NCBI GenBank assembly: GCA_963666415.2
Contig: CAXXPD010000003.1
Location: 3,782,001 to 3,846,000 of the forward strand
Length of the DNA stretch: 64,000 nt
Origin: Bin87 sp963666415
GTDB lineage: Bacteria; Chloroflexota; Dehalococcoidia; Lucifugimonadales; UBA3495
Direction of reading: 5' to 3'
In this document: in pieces, positions 35,010-45,179 of the stretch
How positions within the stretch are numbered: the first letter of the stretch is position 1
How the letters are laid out: each line of letters starts with the position of its first letter
The notes under the pieces: model-generated
The model's input: only the letters and a program-made list of their open reading frames with translations
What the model was told of the DNA's origin: nothing
Database searches by the model: none
Program-made: the position numbers and the translations under genes

Positions 35010-35070
35010 AACGAACAGGCGAGGTTAGGCAGATGATTGAGATACCAGTTTTCCCCCATCGGGGGCGAGT

Positions 35071-36524
35071 CTCGGCTTTGTACAATCAAGCGGCATAGGC
35101 TAGCGTGTCGAGCATCCTGTGGTACAAGAGGCGCGGGACTTTTATCGATTCGTGCTCGCGCTCGGACGGCATAAAAGTTCCCTGCTGCACCCAGAGGTGT
35201 CGTCTGACCAGGGCGATGGCGTCGGCGAAGGAAGGGCTGGTTTTGTCATACCACGCCGCGGTGCGCGGCGCCATGCCGCCACGCTGTTCGATCAGGATAT
35301 CCGCTGCCAGCGTCACCACGCTGAACAGGCCAAAGAGCGCGGGGGTGGTTCGGGCGATGGCTCGTTCCGACCACTGGCGCTGGGTTTCCACGCCCAGGTG
35401 AGCCCGCAGCTCCTCAAAGGTCACCTCGACCTGCCAGCGCAGCAGATACCACTGCAGTATCCGCAGGGGTTCCGCCTCGGTGTCGGTGCATAGCAAAGCA
35501 TAAGGCCCGCGGCGCTCCTCCAGGTATCTGATGACGACCCAACGTATGGGAAGGCGCGGCGGCCCGCCGTGGTACCACAGCGCCACGCCCGAAGCGAGCT
35601 CGACCCTGGCGGTACTGCCGTCGGAACCGGTGGCACGGTAGGGAATCCATTGTGTAGCGGGATCGTCCAGCACCGCCGTGGGACTGGGCAATCGCGCGCC
35701 GACCACCCGGGGCCGCCCGATCTGGCCGGGCCGCCGCGGTGGCGCGGGCTGGTACCGGGATGCGTCCTTGCGCAGTTTGGTGACGACGACAATCGGCTTT
35801 GACATACTCTGGCAATGCCGCAGGAACTCGCGCTTGGCGTAGCCGCCATCGGCCACCACCACCAGGTCCCGGTCCGGCAGCCACCGGCGCCGGCAGACCA
35901 GCATCTGCTGGGCGTAGTCGGTGAACGTCTGGTGCCGGCGACCTTTGCGCCGGTCGTAGCGGGCCGACACCACCAGCGCGGTCAAAAACGGTAGCGCCCA
36001 GTGTCGACCCGCCCACCCGATACGCGTCAGCAACATCAGGCTCACCCATTGCAATCCGGGGGTCATCACCACCTGGTCGTCCTTGGACCGCACCGGATCC
36101 CGATACCGCCCCTTGGCCGCAATCTTCCGGCCCCAGCGTCGTTCCACCGTCTCGTCAATGCCGAACACCAACGGCTCGGTGGATGAACCAAGGCGCCCGG
36201 CCACCAGCAGCAACAGCACCCGGCTCAGTTGCAGCGGCGACCATCGGGCACGGTTGAGCACGTGGTGATAGATGGCGAAGTCGCCGTGCTGCCCAATCCC
36301 CAGGATGTTGAGGGCGGAGGACACGGTGCGTTTGCCGGGAGACAGGATCGCTCCCATGGCCAGGAGTTGGGCTTTGCGCCAGGTCCTGGGGTCAAACAGG
36401 TGCTCAAAGGGCAGCAGCAGGGTTACTATGACTGCGGGCAGGGTAGGCATACTCGACCTCTTTTGGTGATTTGGTCGAGCTTGCCCTGTTCTTATAATTT
36501 ATCCTAGCTTTTGTACAAAGTCGA
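35071..36524 (-). mobile_element. DDE insertion sequence of uncertain family
   Basis: The ends CTCGGCTTTGTACAA and TTGTACAAAGTCGAG are inverted repeats around one transposase gene. No target duplication could be fixed. It bounds the mini-replicon on the right and truncates the NHL-repeat gene. Confidence 0.7.
35086..36450 (-). CDS. DDE transposase (IS4/IS701-like fold)
   Basis: A 454-residue transposase with a catalytic Asp in VFGIDETVERRWG, a second in VVVADGGYAKREF and the Glu in RWQVEVTFEELRAHLG, giving an IS4-superfamily-like DDE arrangement. It is distinct from the IS701 transposases in this window. The start has AGAGGT upstream. It appears intact. Confidence 0.8.
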   Translation of the reverse strand: MPTLPAVIVTLLLPFEHLFDPRTWRKAQLLAMGAILSPGKRTVSSALNILGIGQHGDFAIYHHVLNRARWSPLQLSRVLLLLVAGRLGSSTEPLVFGIDETVERRWGRKIAAKGRYRDPVRSKDDQVVMTPGLQWVSLMLLTRIGWAGRHWALPFLTALVVSARYDRRKGRRHQTFTDYAQQMLVCRRRWLPDRDLVVVADGGYAKREFLRHCQSMSKPIVVVTKLRKDASRYQPAPPRRPGQIGRPRVVGARLPSPTAVLDDPATQWIPYRATGSDGSTARVELASGVALWYHGGPPRLPIRWVVIRYLEERRGPYALLCTDTEAEPLRILQWYLLRWQVEVTFEELRAHLGVETQRQWSERAIARTTPALFGLFSVVTLAADILIEQRGGMAPRTAAWYDKTSPSFADAIALVRRHLWVQQGTFMPSEREHESIKVPRLLYHRMLDTLAYAA

Positions 36525-37270
36525 GCCACGGTGTGACCATCGCGCCGGACGACACCGTCTTTTGCGTGGACAACGGCGACAGCACGGTCCGGCAGTTCAC
36601 GCCCGACGGCGAGTTGCTGATGACCCTTGGCACGCCCCACCAGCCGAGCCCCAGGATGAGCGGCGAACCGTTCAGCGTGCCGGCCCATGTGGCCTTCGAC
36701 AAGCGCACTGGAGAATTCTACGTGGCCGACGGCTATTCCAACGCGAGGGTGCACAAGTACTCACCCGACGGCAGGCTGCTCTTTTCCTGGGGCGAATCGG
36801 GCACCGGGGACGGCCAGTTCAATATCGTCCACAACGTCGTTGTCGACAACGACGGCTGGGTATACGTCGCCGACCGTGAGAACCATCGCATCCAGGTCTT
36901 CAGCTCCGAGGGGAAATACGAGACGCAATGGGGGAACCTCTCCCGCGCCGCCGCCATCTGCATCGACGACCGTTCGGGCGAAGAACTGATATATATCGGC
37001 GAGTACTTCTGCGGGATCGCAACCAACGACATTGGCACCGATCTCGGTCCCCGTGTAACGGTGATGAACACCAGGGGCAAGGTCCTGGCCAGGGTCGGGC
37101 GCGAGAGCTACGGCGACCAATCGGGCCGCTTCTATTCCCCCCACGGGATAGCCGTGGACTCCCGGGGAGACCTGTACGTGGCGGAGGTGTCCTGGACCGA
37201 CTATGGGCGGCACATGGACCCGCCCCGCGAGCTTCGCTCAATGCAGAAACTGGCCAGGGTTCTCGACTAA
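36525..37270 (+). pseudogene. NHL-repeat beta-propeller protein, truncated at both ends
   Basis: About 248 residues with repeated blades (FCVDNGDSTVRQFTPDGE, FYVADGYSNARVHKYSPDG, VYVADRENHRIQVFSSEG) typical of 6-bladed NHL propellers such as peptidyl-alpha-hydroxyglycine lyase-like proteins. The frame is open into the IS at its 5' side, and its 3' end is the CTAA target duplication of IS701 copy 2. It should be complete elsewhere in related strains. Confidence 0.75.
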
Positions 37271-38691
37271 TACTACAGTCGCACATATGATGCCAGAAGT
37301 TTGAGGCGGCGTTGATAATGACAACGCTGGGCTCTGGCCTGATGTCGGCGTCTCCACCGAGACCAGGCCAACACCAAATCCACCGGGAGGGAGGGCGTCC
37401 AGACCAGCCGGCAGAGCAATCGGCGCACCTCGGGCACCGTCATCGGTATCAGCCCTTCCTCCCCTTCGAGGCAGCCCCCTTTTTACCCGATCCCCCCTGG
37501 GCCGCCTGATGCCGAGCCACCGCCAGAAAGGCCTGGGCCAGCATGGCCAGGGTGATGTGCCGGCGCCAGCCGTCCCACTTGCGCACTTCATACTGGTCCA
37601 GCCCCACCTGGCCTTTGGCCTCCTCAAAGCATTCCTCGATGGCCCAGCGGGCGCCAGCTATCCTCACCAGTTCCTCCAGGGTGGTTCCTTCGAGGCCAAA
37701 GCACACGTAATAGGCCAACTCCCCTGGCTTGGTGACGCTGCGCCGGGCCAGCAGCCAGTAGCCCTTGCCCGGTTCCTTCAGGGGCCGTAGCTCCACCCTG
37801 GCCCAATCGTAAACCCTGGGACCCTTGGCGCCATCGCCCGCGCTGCGCCGTTGCCAATGCGATGCATCAACCAGCGCAGCTAACCGGTCCGCCCTCACTT
37901 GGCGGGGGCCCTTTTCCGGCCAGACCCACAGCTGCTCGTTGCTCTTGATGGCCAGCACGTGGGACATCCCTTTCTGCTCCAGCCACATCCGCAGGCGGCG
38001 GTCGCTGCCGTAGACCGCATCCCCAGTAACCCAGGCAAAGGGAACTCCCGCTTCCAGCGCCCGTTCCAGCATCTCCTGGGCTAACCGGGGCTTGGTCCGA
38101 AAGGAAACATCTCCCGGAACTCCGGCCTCCTTCCTCCGCTCCCAGTCCTCAGCCCATACTTGAGGCAGATACAGTTCTCGGTCCAGCAGGGTTCTTCCCC
38201 TGGCGCCAGCGTAGGCCAGAAATACCCCGATCTGACAGTTTTCAATCCGCCCCGCCGTGCCGCTGTACTGCCGCTGCACTCCCACCGACTTGCTCCCCTT
38301 CTTGAGGAAGCCGGTCTCGTCCACCACCAGCACCCCGTCGGCGGCGCCCAGCTGCTCGACCACGTAGTCCCTGAGGTCATCGCGAACCAGGTCCGCATCC
38401 CAGCGATAGGTGGACAGCAGGCGCTGCACCCCGTCGGGTGTGGCATCCCCCGCCTGCTCCGCCAGTTGCCACCCGTTCTTGCGCTCGACCGAGCTGACCA
38501 GTCCCCGCAAGTAGTCCAGTACCCGCCGGCGAGGCTCAGGGCGCCGGAACCGTCCGGCAATGCAGGAATGAACCTGCTCAATCCCTTCGGCCCAGTGGGC
38601 CACTTCCGCCAGTTCCTCTTCACGCGCCGTCACCGCCGCACCCCCTCACCGGATAATGGCCTATTTTACCCCCTAATATGCGACTGTAGTA
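37271..38691 (-). mobile_element. IS701-family IS, copy 2 (complete)
   Basis: The ends TACTACAGTCGCA...TGCGACTGTAGTA are flanked by CTAA (37267-37270) and CTAG (38692-38695), both matching the YTAR target. Size about 1.42 kb. Confidence 0.9.
37449..38633 (-). CDS. IS701-family transposase, intact (copy 2)
   Basis: A 394-residue transposase starting at GTG 38633. It contains LVVDETGFLKKGSKSVG (first Asp), WVTGDAVYGSD (second Asp) and RWAIEECFEEAKGQVGLDQYEV (Glu region). It is the reference for the deleted copy at 22448-23621. Confidence 0.92.
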   Translation of the reverse strand: MTAREEELAEVAHWAEGIEQVHSCIAGRFRRPEPRRRVLDYLRGLVSSVERKNGWQLAEQAGDATPDGVQRLLSTYRWDADLVRDDLRDYVVEQLGAADGVLVVDETGFLKKGSKSVGVQRQYSGTAGRIENCQIGVFLAYAGARGRTLLDRELYLPQVWAEDWERRKEAGVPGDVSFRTKPRLAQEMLERALEAGVPFAWVTGDAVYGSDRRLRMWLEQKGMSHVLAIKSNEQLWVWPEKGPRQVRADRLAALVDASHWQRRSAGDGAKGPRVYDWARVELRPLKEPGKGYWLLARRSVTKPGELAYYVCFGLEGTTLEELVRIAGARWAIEECFEEAKGQVGLDQYEVRKWDGWRRHITLAMLAQAFLAVARHQAAQGGSGKKGAASKGRKG

Positions 38692-39869
38692 CTAGGGCCT
38701 GTTCACACTAACTGTGCTGAAATGTTATCATGCCCGCATGGAGATTACAGAAGCTCAGTACGAACGCATTGCACCGGTCCTTCCCGTTCAGCGTGGGAAC
38801 GTCAAACTGTCGAACTTGCAAGTGCTCAACGCGATTCTGTATGTCGCCGAGCAGGGCTGCAAGTGGCGGGGGTTGCCGCCCCGATTCGGCAACTGGCATA
38901 CCGTCTACACACGGATGAACCGCTGGTCGAAGAATGGGGTGCTCGACCGGGTGTTTGAACACCTCCAGCGGGAACAGATCGTGCGCATCAAACTCGAAGC
39001 GGTCGCGATGGACAGCACCATCGTCAAGGTCCACCCCGACGGTACGGGTGCGCTAAAAAAACGGACCCCAGTCTATCGGCAAGTCCCGGGGCGGCTGGAC
39101 CACCAAGATTCATATGGTTGCCGCGGATGCTCGCACCGCCATAACGTTCTCGCTCTCCCCTGGACAGGCCCACGACGCGCCGGAAGGGCGTAAGCTGCTG
39201 ACCCGTCTTGGCCCGCAACGCCCGGGACTGTCCCTGTTGATGGACCGCGCCTACGAGGGCAATGAGACCCGCCAACTCGCCTTGGCCTTGGGGTTCATGC
39301 CGGTGGTGCCACCCCTGAGCACCCGTGTACACCCATGGGCGTATGACCGGGAGATGTTGATAGACGACAATTAGTCCTGCCGGTAACGTCGACTATTTTT
39401 GCCGGTCGATATGGGGTAATTATTCGGTACGGAGGTACCGTTGATTACAGACCGACAAACCAGGCTATTGAGGCAGAAACGTATGGAAGGCAAGACACAG
39501 GAAACGGCAGCGGCCAAGGCTGGGATGAGCGTGCGTTCAGCGCGCAAGTGGCAGAGTGGGCCATTGCCGTCGCAGGCGAAACCGGAGCATCGGTGGCGCA
39601 CTCGGCCGGATCCCTTCGACGGGGTGTGGGAGGATGAGATTGAGCCGCTGCTGCGGAATGATCCGACGGGCAAGCTGTAGGCAACGACAATTATCGACTG
39701 CCCTTCGACAAGCTCAGGAGGAGGAGCAGCATCCCGGGCGGTTCAGCGCGTCCCAGCTGCGCACCCTGCAACGACGATTGCAGGCCCTTCGACAGGCTCA
39801 GGAGGCGGGCGCGGCATGGTCCGGATCAGGAGGTGTACTTCCCCCAGGTGCATCCGCCGGGACGGGAGG

Positions 39870-39912
39870 CGCCGGCGCCGCCCGGCGCCGCGCCGCCCGC
39901 CGCGCCGCCGCC
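39870..39912. repeat. GCC/GCG-rich low-complexity tract at the IS256 junction
   Basis: About 43 bases made almost only of GCC, GCG and CGC, inserted between the expected target sequence GGGAGG and CCCAG. It is absent from IS21 copy 1. Confidence 0.7.
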
Positions 39913-39915
39913 CAG

Positions 39916-41281
39916 AGTAGAGTCCCAGGAAGTGGTGTAAGAGTTAGGCGGTTGGCAAAACGCTGACCACCGCGTCATCCTTGATCGGAAATGCCAGACC
40001 TGAACAAGGAGAACGACGGTGGTCAAGCAAAGAATGGATCTTTTGGAATTATTACGCAAGCGTGGTATGGACGGAGACGTGGACTTGCTGCGGGAAGCAC
40101 TGCGGGTCCTGGTGGACGGCATCATGGACGCCGAGGTTTCCGCCCAGATCGGCGCCCAGCACGGCGAACGCAGCCCGGAGCGGGTCACCTACCGCAACGG
40201 CTACCGCAACCGCACCTGGGACACCCGGGTGGGCACCATGGAGTTGCACATTCCCAAGCTGCAGGAAGGCAGCTACTTCCCCAGCCTGCTGGAACCGCGG
40301 CGGCGCAGCGAGAAAGCCCTGCTGGCCGTCATCCAGCAAGCCTATGTAGAAGGCGTGTCCACTCGGCGGGTGGACGATCTGATCAAGGCCCTGGGTTGCG
40401 ATGGCATCTCCAGCAGCCAGGTGTCGCGCATCTGCGAGCAACTGGACGAAGTGGTGGAGAGTTTCCTGGGTCGGCCCCTGGACGATGGTCCCTACCCCTA
40501 CGTGTGGCTGGACGGCCTGACCCAGAAGGTTCGGGAGGGCGGTCGCATCGTCAACGTCTGCGTGGTGGTGGCGACGGGGGTCAATGCCGAAGGGCAGCGT
40601 GAGATCCTGGGTATGGACGTGGGCGCCAGCGAGGACGGCGCCTTCTGGCTGGCCTTCCTGCGGTCGCTGACCGCTCGGGGCCTCAGCGGGGTGGAGCTGG
40701 TAACCTCCGATGCTCACCAGGGGCTGAAGAACGCCATCGCCGCGGTGTTCACTGGGGCCAGCTGGCAGCGCTGCCGCACCCACTTCATGGCCAACCTGCT
40801 CACCCGAGTGCCCAAGCGTGCCCAACCCGGCGTGGCCACCATGGTCCGCACCATCTACCAGCAACTGTCTCCCGCCGAGGTCCACGGCCAATTGGACCGA
40901 GTGGTGGAACAACTCCGGGAGCCCTTTGCCCAGGTGGCCGAACTGCTGGCGGATGCCGCGCCGGACATCCTGGCCTTCACGGCCTTCCCAGTGGCCCACT
41001 GGCAGAAGCTGTGGTCCAACAACCCGCAGGAACGGCTGAACCGGGAGATAAGGCGCCGGACTGACGTGGTGGGCATTTTCCCCAACCGGCTATCGGCGCG
41101 GCGCCTGGTGGGCGCGGTGCTGGCCGAGCAACACGACGAATGGGCCGAAGCCCGCCGCTACCTCACCATCCCCAACGCCGCCGGCAACGAGGCACTGCCG
41201 GAGCCCAATATGCTGGACGCAGCGGCCTGATCAACATCAAAAGGGATGACGCGCTTTTACACTACTTGACGGGACACTACC
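39916..41281 (+). mobile_element. IS256-family IS, copy 3
   Basis: AGTAGAGTCCC...GGGACACTACC. The right flank AGGCCCAG (41282-41289) matches the istA target; the left duplicate survives only as CCCAG after the GC-rich tract. Confidence 0.88.
40019..41230 (+). CDS. IS256-family transposase, copy 3
   Basis: 403 residues, intact, nearly identical to copies 1, 2 and 4. The leader upstream of its AAGGAGAACGACG ribosome site reads GATCGGAAATGCCAGACC, shared only with copy 4. Confidence 0.92.
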   Translation: MVKQRMDLLELLRKRGMDGDVDLLREALRVLVDGIMDAEVSAQIGAQHGERSPERVTYRNGYRNRTWDTRVGTMELHIPKLQEGSYFPSLLEPRRRSEKALLAVIQQAYVEGVSTRRVDDLIKALGCDGISSSQVSRICEQLDEVVESFLGRPLDDGPYPYVWLDGLTQKVREGGRIVNVCVVVATGVNAEGQREILGMDVGASEDGAFWLAFLRSLTARGLSGVELVTSDAHQGLKNAIAAVFTGASWQRCRTHFMANLLTRVPKRAQPGVATMVRTIYQQLSPAEVHGQLDRVVEQLREPFAQVAELLADAAPDILAFTAFPVAHWQKLWSNNPQERLNREIRRRTDVVGIFPNRLSARRLVGAVLAEQHDEWAEARRYLTIPNAAGNEALPEPNMLDAAA

Positions 41282-42386
41282 AGGCCCAGTTCGACTTCAC
41301 CCACTGCGGGGAACTCAAGGTGACCATCGCCGGACAGTCCTACCCCCACCTGCTGTTCCAGCTGATACTCAGCCACTCGGGATGGCGCTACGCTGAGGTC
41401 GCCTCCGGCGAGACCTTCCTGGCGTTGCAGCAGGGATTGCAGAATGCCCTCTGGACTCTGGGCGGCGTTCCAGAGGTGGTGCGCAGCGACAATACCGCGG
41501 CTGCCACTCACGAATTGCGCAGCAGCCGCGGCCGCGCTCTTAACGACAATTACGCCGCCCTGCTGGACCACTATGGCCTCCGCTCCACCCGCATCAATCC
41601 CGGCCAGAGCCATGAAAACGGCGTCGCCGAGCACGCCCACTACCGCTTGAAGGACGCCATCGACCAGGCCCTCATCCTGCGGGGCAGCCGCGATTTCGAC
41701 ACTGTCGACGACTACGCCAGCTTCGTCCGGCAGATGGTGGAGAGACGCAATCGCCTGGTACAGGGGAAGCTGGAGCAGGAGTTGCTTTGCCTACGCTCCC
41801 TGCCCCCAGCCCCGGTGCCGGAATACGTCAACTACCAGTCCAAGGTGCGCAAGTGGTGCACCATCCAGGTAGCGGGACATAGCTACAGCGTGCCCTCCCG
41901 CCTCATCGGCAAGGAGGTGCAGATCCGTCTGTACGCCGACTGGGCGGAAGTGTACTACAAGGGCCACCTGGTGGAACGGATGGAACGGGTGCGTGGCGAG
42001 GGGGAAGCCAACGTCAATTACCGCCACGTCATTGGGTCGCTGGTGCGCAAGCCCGGAGCCTTTGCCCGCTACCGCTTCCGGGAGCAGCTATTTCCCACCA
42101 GGCACTTCCGGCTGACCTACGACGCGCTCAGGGAATGGCGCGGGGAGCGTGCCGACGTGGAGTACGTGCGGATCCTGCACCTGGCGGCGACCACCATGGA
42201 AGCCACGGTGGACAGCGCGCTGTCGTTACTGCTGGAGGCGGGTGAGTCCTTCGACTACGCGGAGGTGCGGGACCTGGCCGAGCCCAAGGTGCCCGAAGCT
42301 CCGGTGCTGGTCTGGTCTGGGAAGCCGGACCTGAAAATCTACGACCGCCTGCTCACGGTCAGCCTGGCGGCGGCGGGGGTGTGCGC

Positions 42387-43144
42387 ATGACGGACACCAG
42401 CGTGATGCAGGACCGCATCGGCCAGTTGTGCGGCCAATTCAAGCTGCCCACGGTGGGGGCCCAGTCGGTGGCTCGTTTCACCGCCGCTGGACACGGCGAT
42501 GCCCTGGCAACTTTCCTGGAGGTACTGGAGCAGGAAGCTGAGGATCGCCGCCACCGGCGCATCAACCGGCTGCCCTCGGGCAAGACCTGGGAAACCTTCG
42601 AGCACGACCGAGTCCCCTGGCGCTGCGGCAGCAACTGGACCAGCTGGCCCAGGGCAGCTTCGTGGAGCGCGGCATCAACGTGCTGGCCTTCGGGCTGCCC
42701 GGCACCGGCAAGACCCACGCCCGGTGCGCCCTGGGCCACCGCCTGGTGGAAGCCGGCCACTCCGTCCTTTTCGCTCCGGCCTACCGTCTGGTACAGGAAC
42801 TGCTCGCCGCCAAGCGCGATCTGGACCTGCCCCGCCAGCTGCGCAAGCTGGACAACTTCGACTTCCTGCTCCTCGACGACCTGGGCTACCTGCCCCAGGG
42901 CGCCGAGGAATCGGAGGTCCTCTTCACCCTCATCGCCGAACGCTACGAGCGCCGGTCGTTGGGCATCACGTCAAACCTGGTCTTCTCAGAGTGGGAGCGC
43001 ATCTTTGCCAACCCAATGGCCACCGCCGCGGCGATTGACCGGGTCGTGCACCACTCCGTCATCCTGGAGTTTGACGTCCCCAGCTACCGGACCAACGCTG
43101 CCCAGCAACGCGTCCAGGCCAAGGAGGTGAACCGGCAAAACTGA
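42387..43144 (+). pseudogene. istB: IstB ATPase with one-base deletion (copy 2)
   Basis: The ATG overlaps the istA stop. Relative to copy 1 it lacks a six-residue RRESRL segment and one C near 42616, which moves the second half (GLPGTGKTH Walker A, LLLDDLG Walker B) to another frame. It keeps the 15 residues missing in copy 1, so neither istB copy is whole. Confidence 0.85.
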
Positions 43145-43409
43145 TTGACGCCAACCGGCAAATATAGTTGACGCGGGACAGATGTACCAGAAGCGGAATG
43201 AGATCGAGCGGTTATTCCGTCGGTTGAAGGGATTTCGCCGCGTCTTCTCGCGCTTTGAGAAGCTCGACGTGCTCTTCCTCGGGTTCATCTCATTCGCACT
43301 CATTCTCGATGCACTGCGTTAGTGTGAACACGCCCTAGCCGGTGGAAGCTGTCCACCAAACTGGACCAAAACAAGAGCAGTCGTGTTGGGATTTACACTG
43401 GTCCTGTTA

Positions 43410-43813
43410 TCACCCATTTCGCCAGGGTGGGGGGCGTGAGAGAGCATGTGGCCAAGGGGCTTGGGCAGGCGTGAGCTTTTTGACCATCAGGTAGACCGCG
43501 GGGGTGTGTAGCCAAGCTTCCCTGGTTTCTGTTCGTTCTTCATCATTTTTGCACAGCCGGTGGCACTGGCTCGGTCACGCCAACTTACGGTCCACGACCC
43601 GCCGGCTGGGCAGCACATCGAACCGGCGGCTATCCGCCTTCTTGATCGACAACGGGAGCCAACCGCGAGCGGTTCAAGCCTGCGCCACCAACCGGCCCGC
43701 GTAAGCTGTATCCGCCCGGACGATCCGCAAAAAAGCGAACAGGTCCGGCAGCCAGGTCCATACGAGCATGGCCAAGTCCGGCATCTCGTCAGACGTTAGA
43801 CGCACCCTCGCGT
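43410..43813 (-). pseudogene. IS5-family transposase relic
   Basis: The leftward frame has LPDLFAFLRIVRADTAYAGRLVAQA, then after shifts RRVVDRKLA, a stop, and HRLCKNDE...EAWLHTPAVYLMVKKLT. This is the C-terminal third of an IS5-type transposase distinct from copies a-c, with internal stop and frameshift. IS256 copy 4 interrupts its 5' side. Nothing is recognised at 43336-43409. Confidence 0.65.
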
Positions 43814-45179
43814 GGTAGTGTCCCGTCAAGTAGTGTAAAAGCGCGTCATCCCTTTTGATGTTGATCAGGCCGCTGCGTCCAGCATATTGGGCGTCGGCAG
43901 TGCCTCGTTGCCGGCGGCGTTGGGGATGGTGAGGTAGCGGCGGGCTTCGGCCCATTCGTCGTGTTGCTCGGCCAGCACCGCGCCCACCAGGCGCCGCGCC
44001 GATAGCCGGTTGGGGAAAATGCCCACCACGTCAGTCCGGCGCCTTATCTCCCGGTTCAGCCGTTCCTGCGGGTTGTTGGACCACAGCTTCTGCCAGTGGG
44101 CCACTGGGAAGGCCGTGAAGGCCAGGATGTCCGGCGCGGCATCCGCCAGCAGTTCGGCCACCTGGGCAAAGGGCTCCCGGAGTTGTTCCACCACTCGACT
44201 CAATTGGCCGTGGACCTCGGCGGGAGACAGTTGCTGGTAGATGGTGCGTACCATGGTGGCCACGCCGGGTTGGGCACGCTTGGGCACTCGGGTGAGCAGG
44301 TTGGCCATGAAGTGGGTGCGGCAGCGCTGCCAGCTGGCCCCAGCAAACACCGCGGCGATGGCGTTCTTCAGCCCCTGGTGAGCATCGGAGGTTACCAGCT
44401 CCACCCCGCTGAGGCCCCGAGCGGTCAGCGACCGCAGGAAGGCCAGCCAGAAGGCGCCGTCCTCGCTGGTCCCCACGTCCATACCCAGGATCTCACGCTG
44501 CCCTTCGGCATTGACCCCCGTCGCCACCACCACGCAGACGTTGACGATGCGGCCGCCCTCCCGCACCTTCTGGGTCAGGCCGTCCAGCCACACGTAGGGG
44601 TAGGGACCACCGTCCAGGGGCCGACCCAGGAAACTCTCCACCACTTCGTCCAGTTGCTCGCAGATGCGCGACACCTGGCTGCTGGAGATGCCGTCGCAAC
44701 CCAGGGCCTTGATCAGATCGTCCACCCGCCGAGTGGACACGCCTTCTATATAGGCTTGCTGGATGACGGCCAGCAGGGCTTTCTCGCTGCACCGCCGCGG
44801 TTCCAGCAGGCTGGGGAAGTAGCTGCCTTCCCGCAGCTTGGGAATGTGCAACTCCATGGTGCCCACCCGGGTGTCCCAGGTGCGGTTGCGGTAGCCGTTG
44901 CGGTAGGTGACCCGCTCCGGGCTGCGTTCGCCGTGCTGGGCGCCGATCTGGGCGGAAACCTCGGCGTCCATGATGCCGTCCACCAGGACCCGCAGTGCTT
45001 CCCGCAGCAAGTCCACGTCTCCGTCCATACCACGCTTGCGTAATAATTCCAAAAGATCCATTCTTTGCTTGACCACCGTCGTTCTCCTTGTTCAGGTCTG
45101 GCATTTCCGATCAAGGATGACGCGGTGGTCAGCGTTTTGCCAACCGCCTAACTCTTACACCACTTCCTGGGACTCTACT
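43814..45179 (-). mobile_element. IS256-family IS, copy 4
   Basis: GGTAGTGTCCC...GGGACTCTACT. The octamer CCTCGCGT lies directly at its left edge (43806-43813) and at 45190-45197, separated from the right edge by a 10-bp duplication of the junction (CCTCGCTACT). Confidence 0.88.
43865..45076 (-). CDS. IS256-family transposase, copy 4
   Basis: 403 residues, intact DDE motifs. A handful of substitutions distinguish it from copies 1-3, for example Cys for Arg in EPRRCSEK, Thr for Ala in MDVGTSEDG and Ser for Asp in QLSRVVEQ. Confidence 0.92.
   Translation of the reverse strand: MVKQRMDLLELLRKRGMDGDVDLLREALRVLVDGIMDAEVSAQIGAQHGERSPERVTYRNGYRNRTWDTRVGTMELHIPKLREGSYFPSLLEPRRCSEKALLAVIQQAYIEGVSTRRVDDLIKALGCDGISSSQVSRICEQLDEVVESFLGRPLDGGPYPYVWLDGLTQKVREGGRIVNVCVVVATGVNAEGQREILGMDVGTSEDGAFWLAFLRSLTARGLSGVELVTSDAHQGLKNAIAAVFAGASWQRCRTHFMANLLTRVPKRAQPGVATMVRTIYQQLSPAEVHGQLSRVVEQLREPFAQVAELLADAAPDILAFTAFPVAHWQKLWSNNPQERLNREIRRRTDVVGIFPNRLSARRLVGAVLAEQHDEWAEARRYLTIPNAAGNEALPTPNMLDAAA

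Larger units (their letters stand above)
39441..42390 (+). pseudogene. istA: IstA transposase interrupted by IS256 (copy 2)
   Basis: TTG start at 39441 after GGAGG with the same HTH as copy 1, the same stop after TGKL and the same two 21-bp motif insertions (39701-39721, 39785-39805). It is broken at about 39870 by a GC-rich tract and IS256, and resumes at 41282 with AQFDFTHCGELKV through VVRSDNTAAATHELRSSRG and the C-terminus. Unlike copy 1 it keeps Glu at the nonsense position. Confidence 0.85.
39358..43180 (+). mobile_element. IS21-family IS, copy 2, containing IS256 copy 3
   Basis: Starts TGATAGACGACAAT and ends GTTGACGCGGGACA, flanked by the 5-bp duplication GATGT (39353-39357 and 43181-43185). 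IS256 copy 3 interrupts istA. Confidence 0.9.
38738..43322 (+). pseudogene. IS5-family transposase interrupted by IS21 (copy c)
   Basis: The N-terminal frame from ATG 38738 (EQGCKWRGLPPRFGNWHTV, VAMDSTIVKVHPDG) shifts by -1 at an A7 run (39055-39061) into GGWTTKIHMVAAD and LLMDRAYEGNETR. It is interrupted after YDRE by IS21 and resumes at 43181 with KRNEIERLFRRLKGFRRVFSRFEKLD, ending at 43322. Precise removal of IS21 plus one GATGT restores the join. Confidence 0.88.
38696..43334 (+). mobile_element. IS5-family IS, copy c, containing IS21 copy 2 and IS256 copy 3
   Basis: The ends GGCCTGTTCACACTAAC and GTTAGTGTGAACACGCC are inverted repeats flanked by CTAG (38692-38695 and 43335-43338). IS21 interrupts the transposase gene near its 3' end. 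Confidence 0.9.

Noticed and set aside
34796..35098. Short frames within the iteron region
   Set aside because: They are translations of the repeats themselves, without ribosome sites.
41140..41280. In-frame extension joining the IS256 end to the istA C-terminal part
   Set aside because: The upstream part is an out-of-frame reading of the IS256 transposase; true istA sequence resumes only after the IS256 right end.
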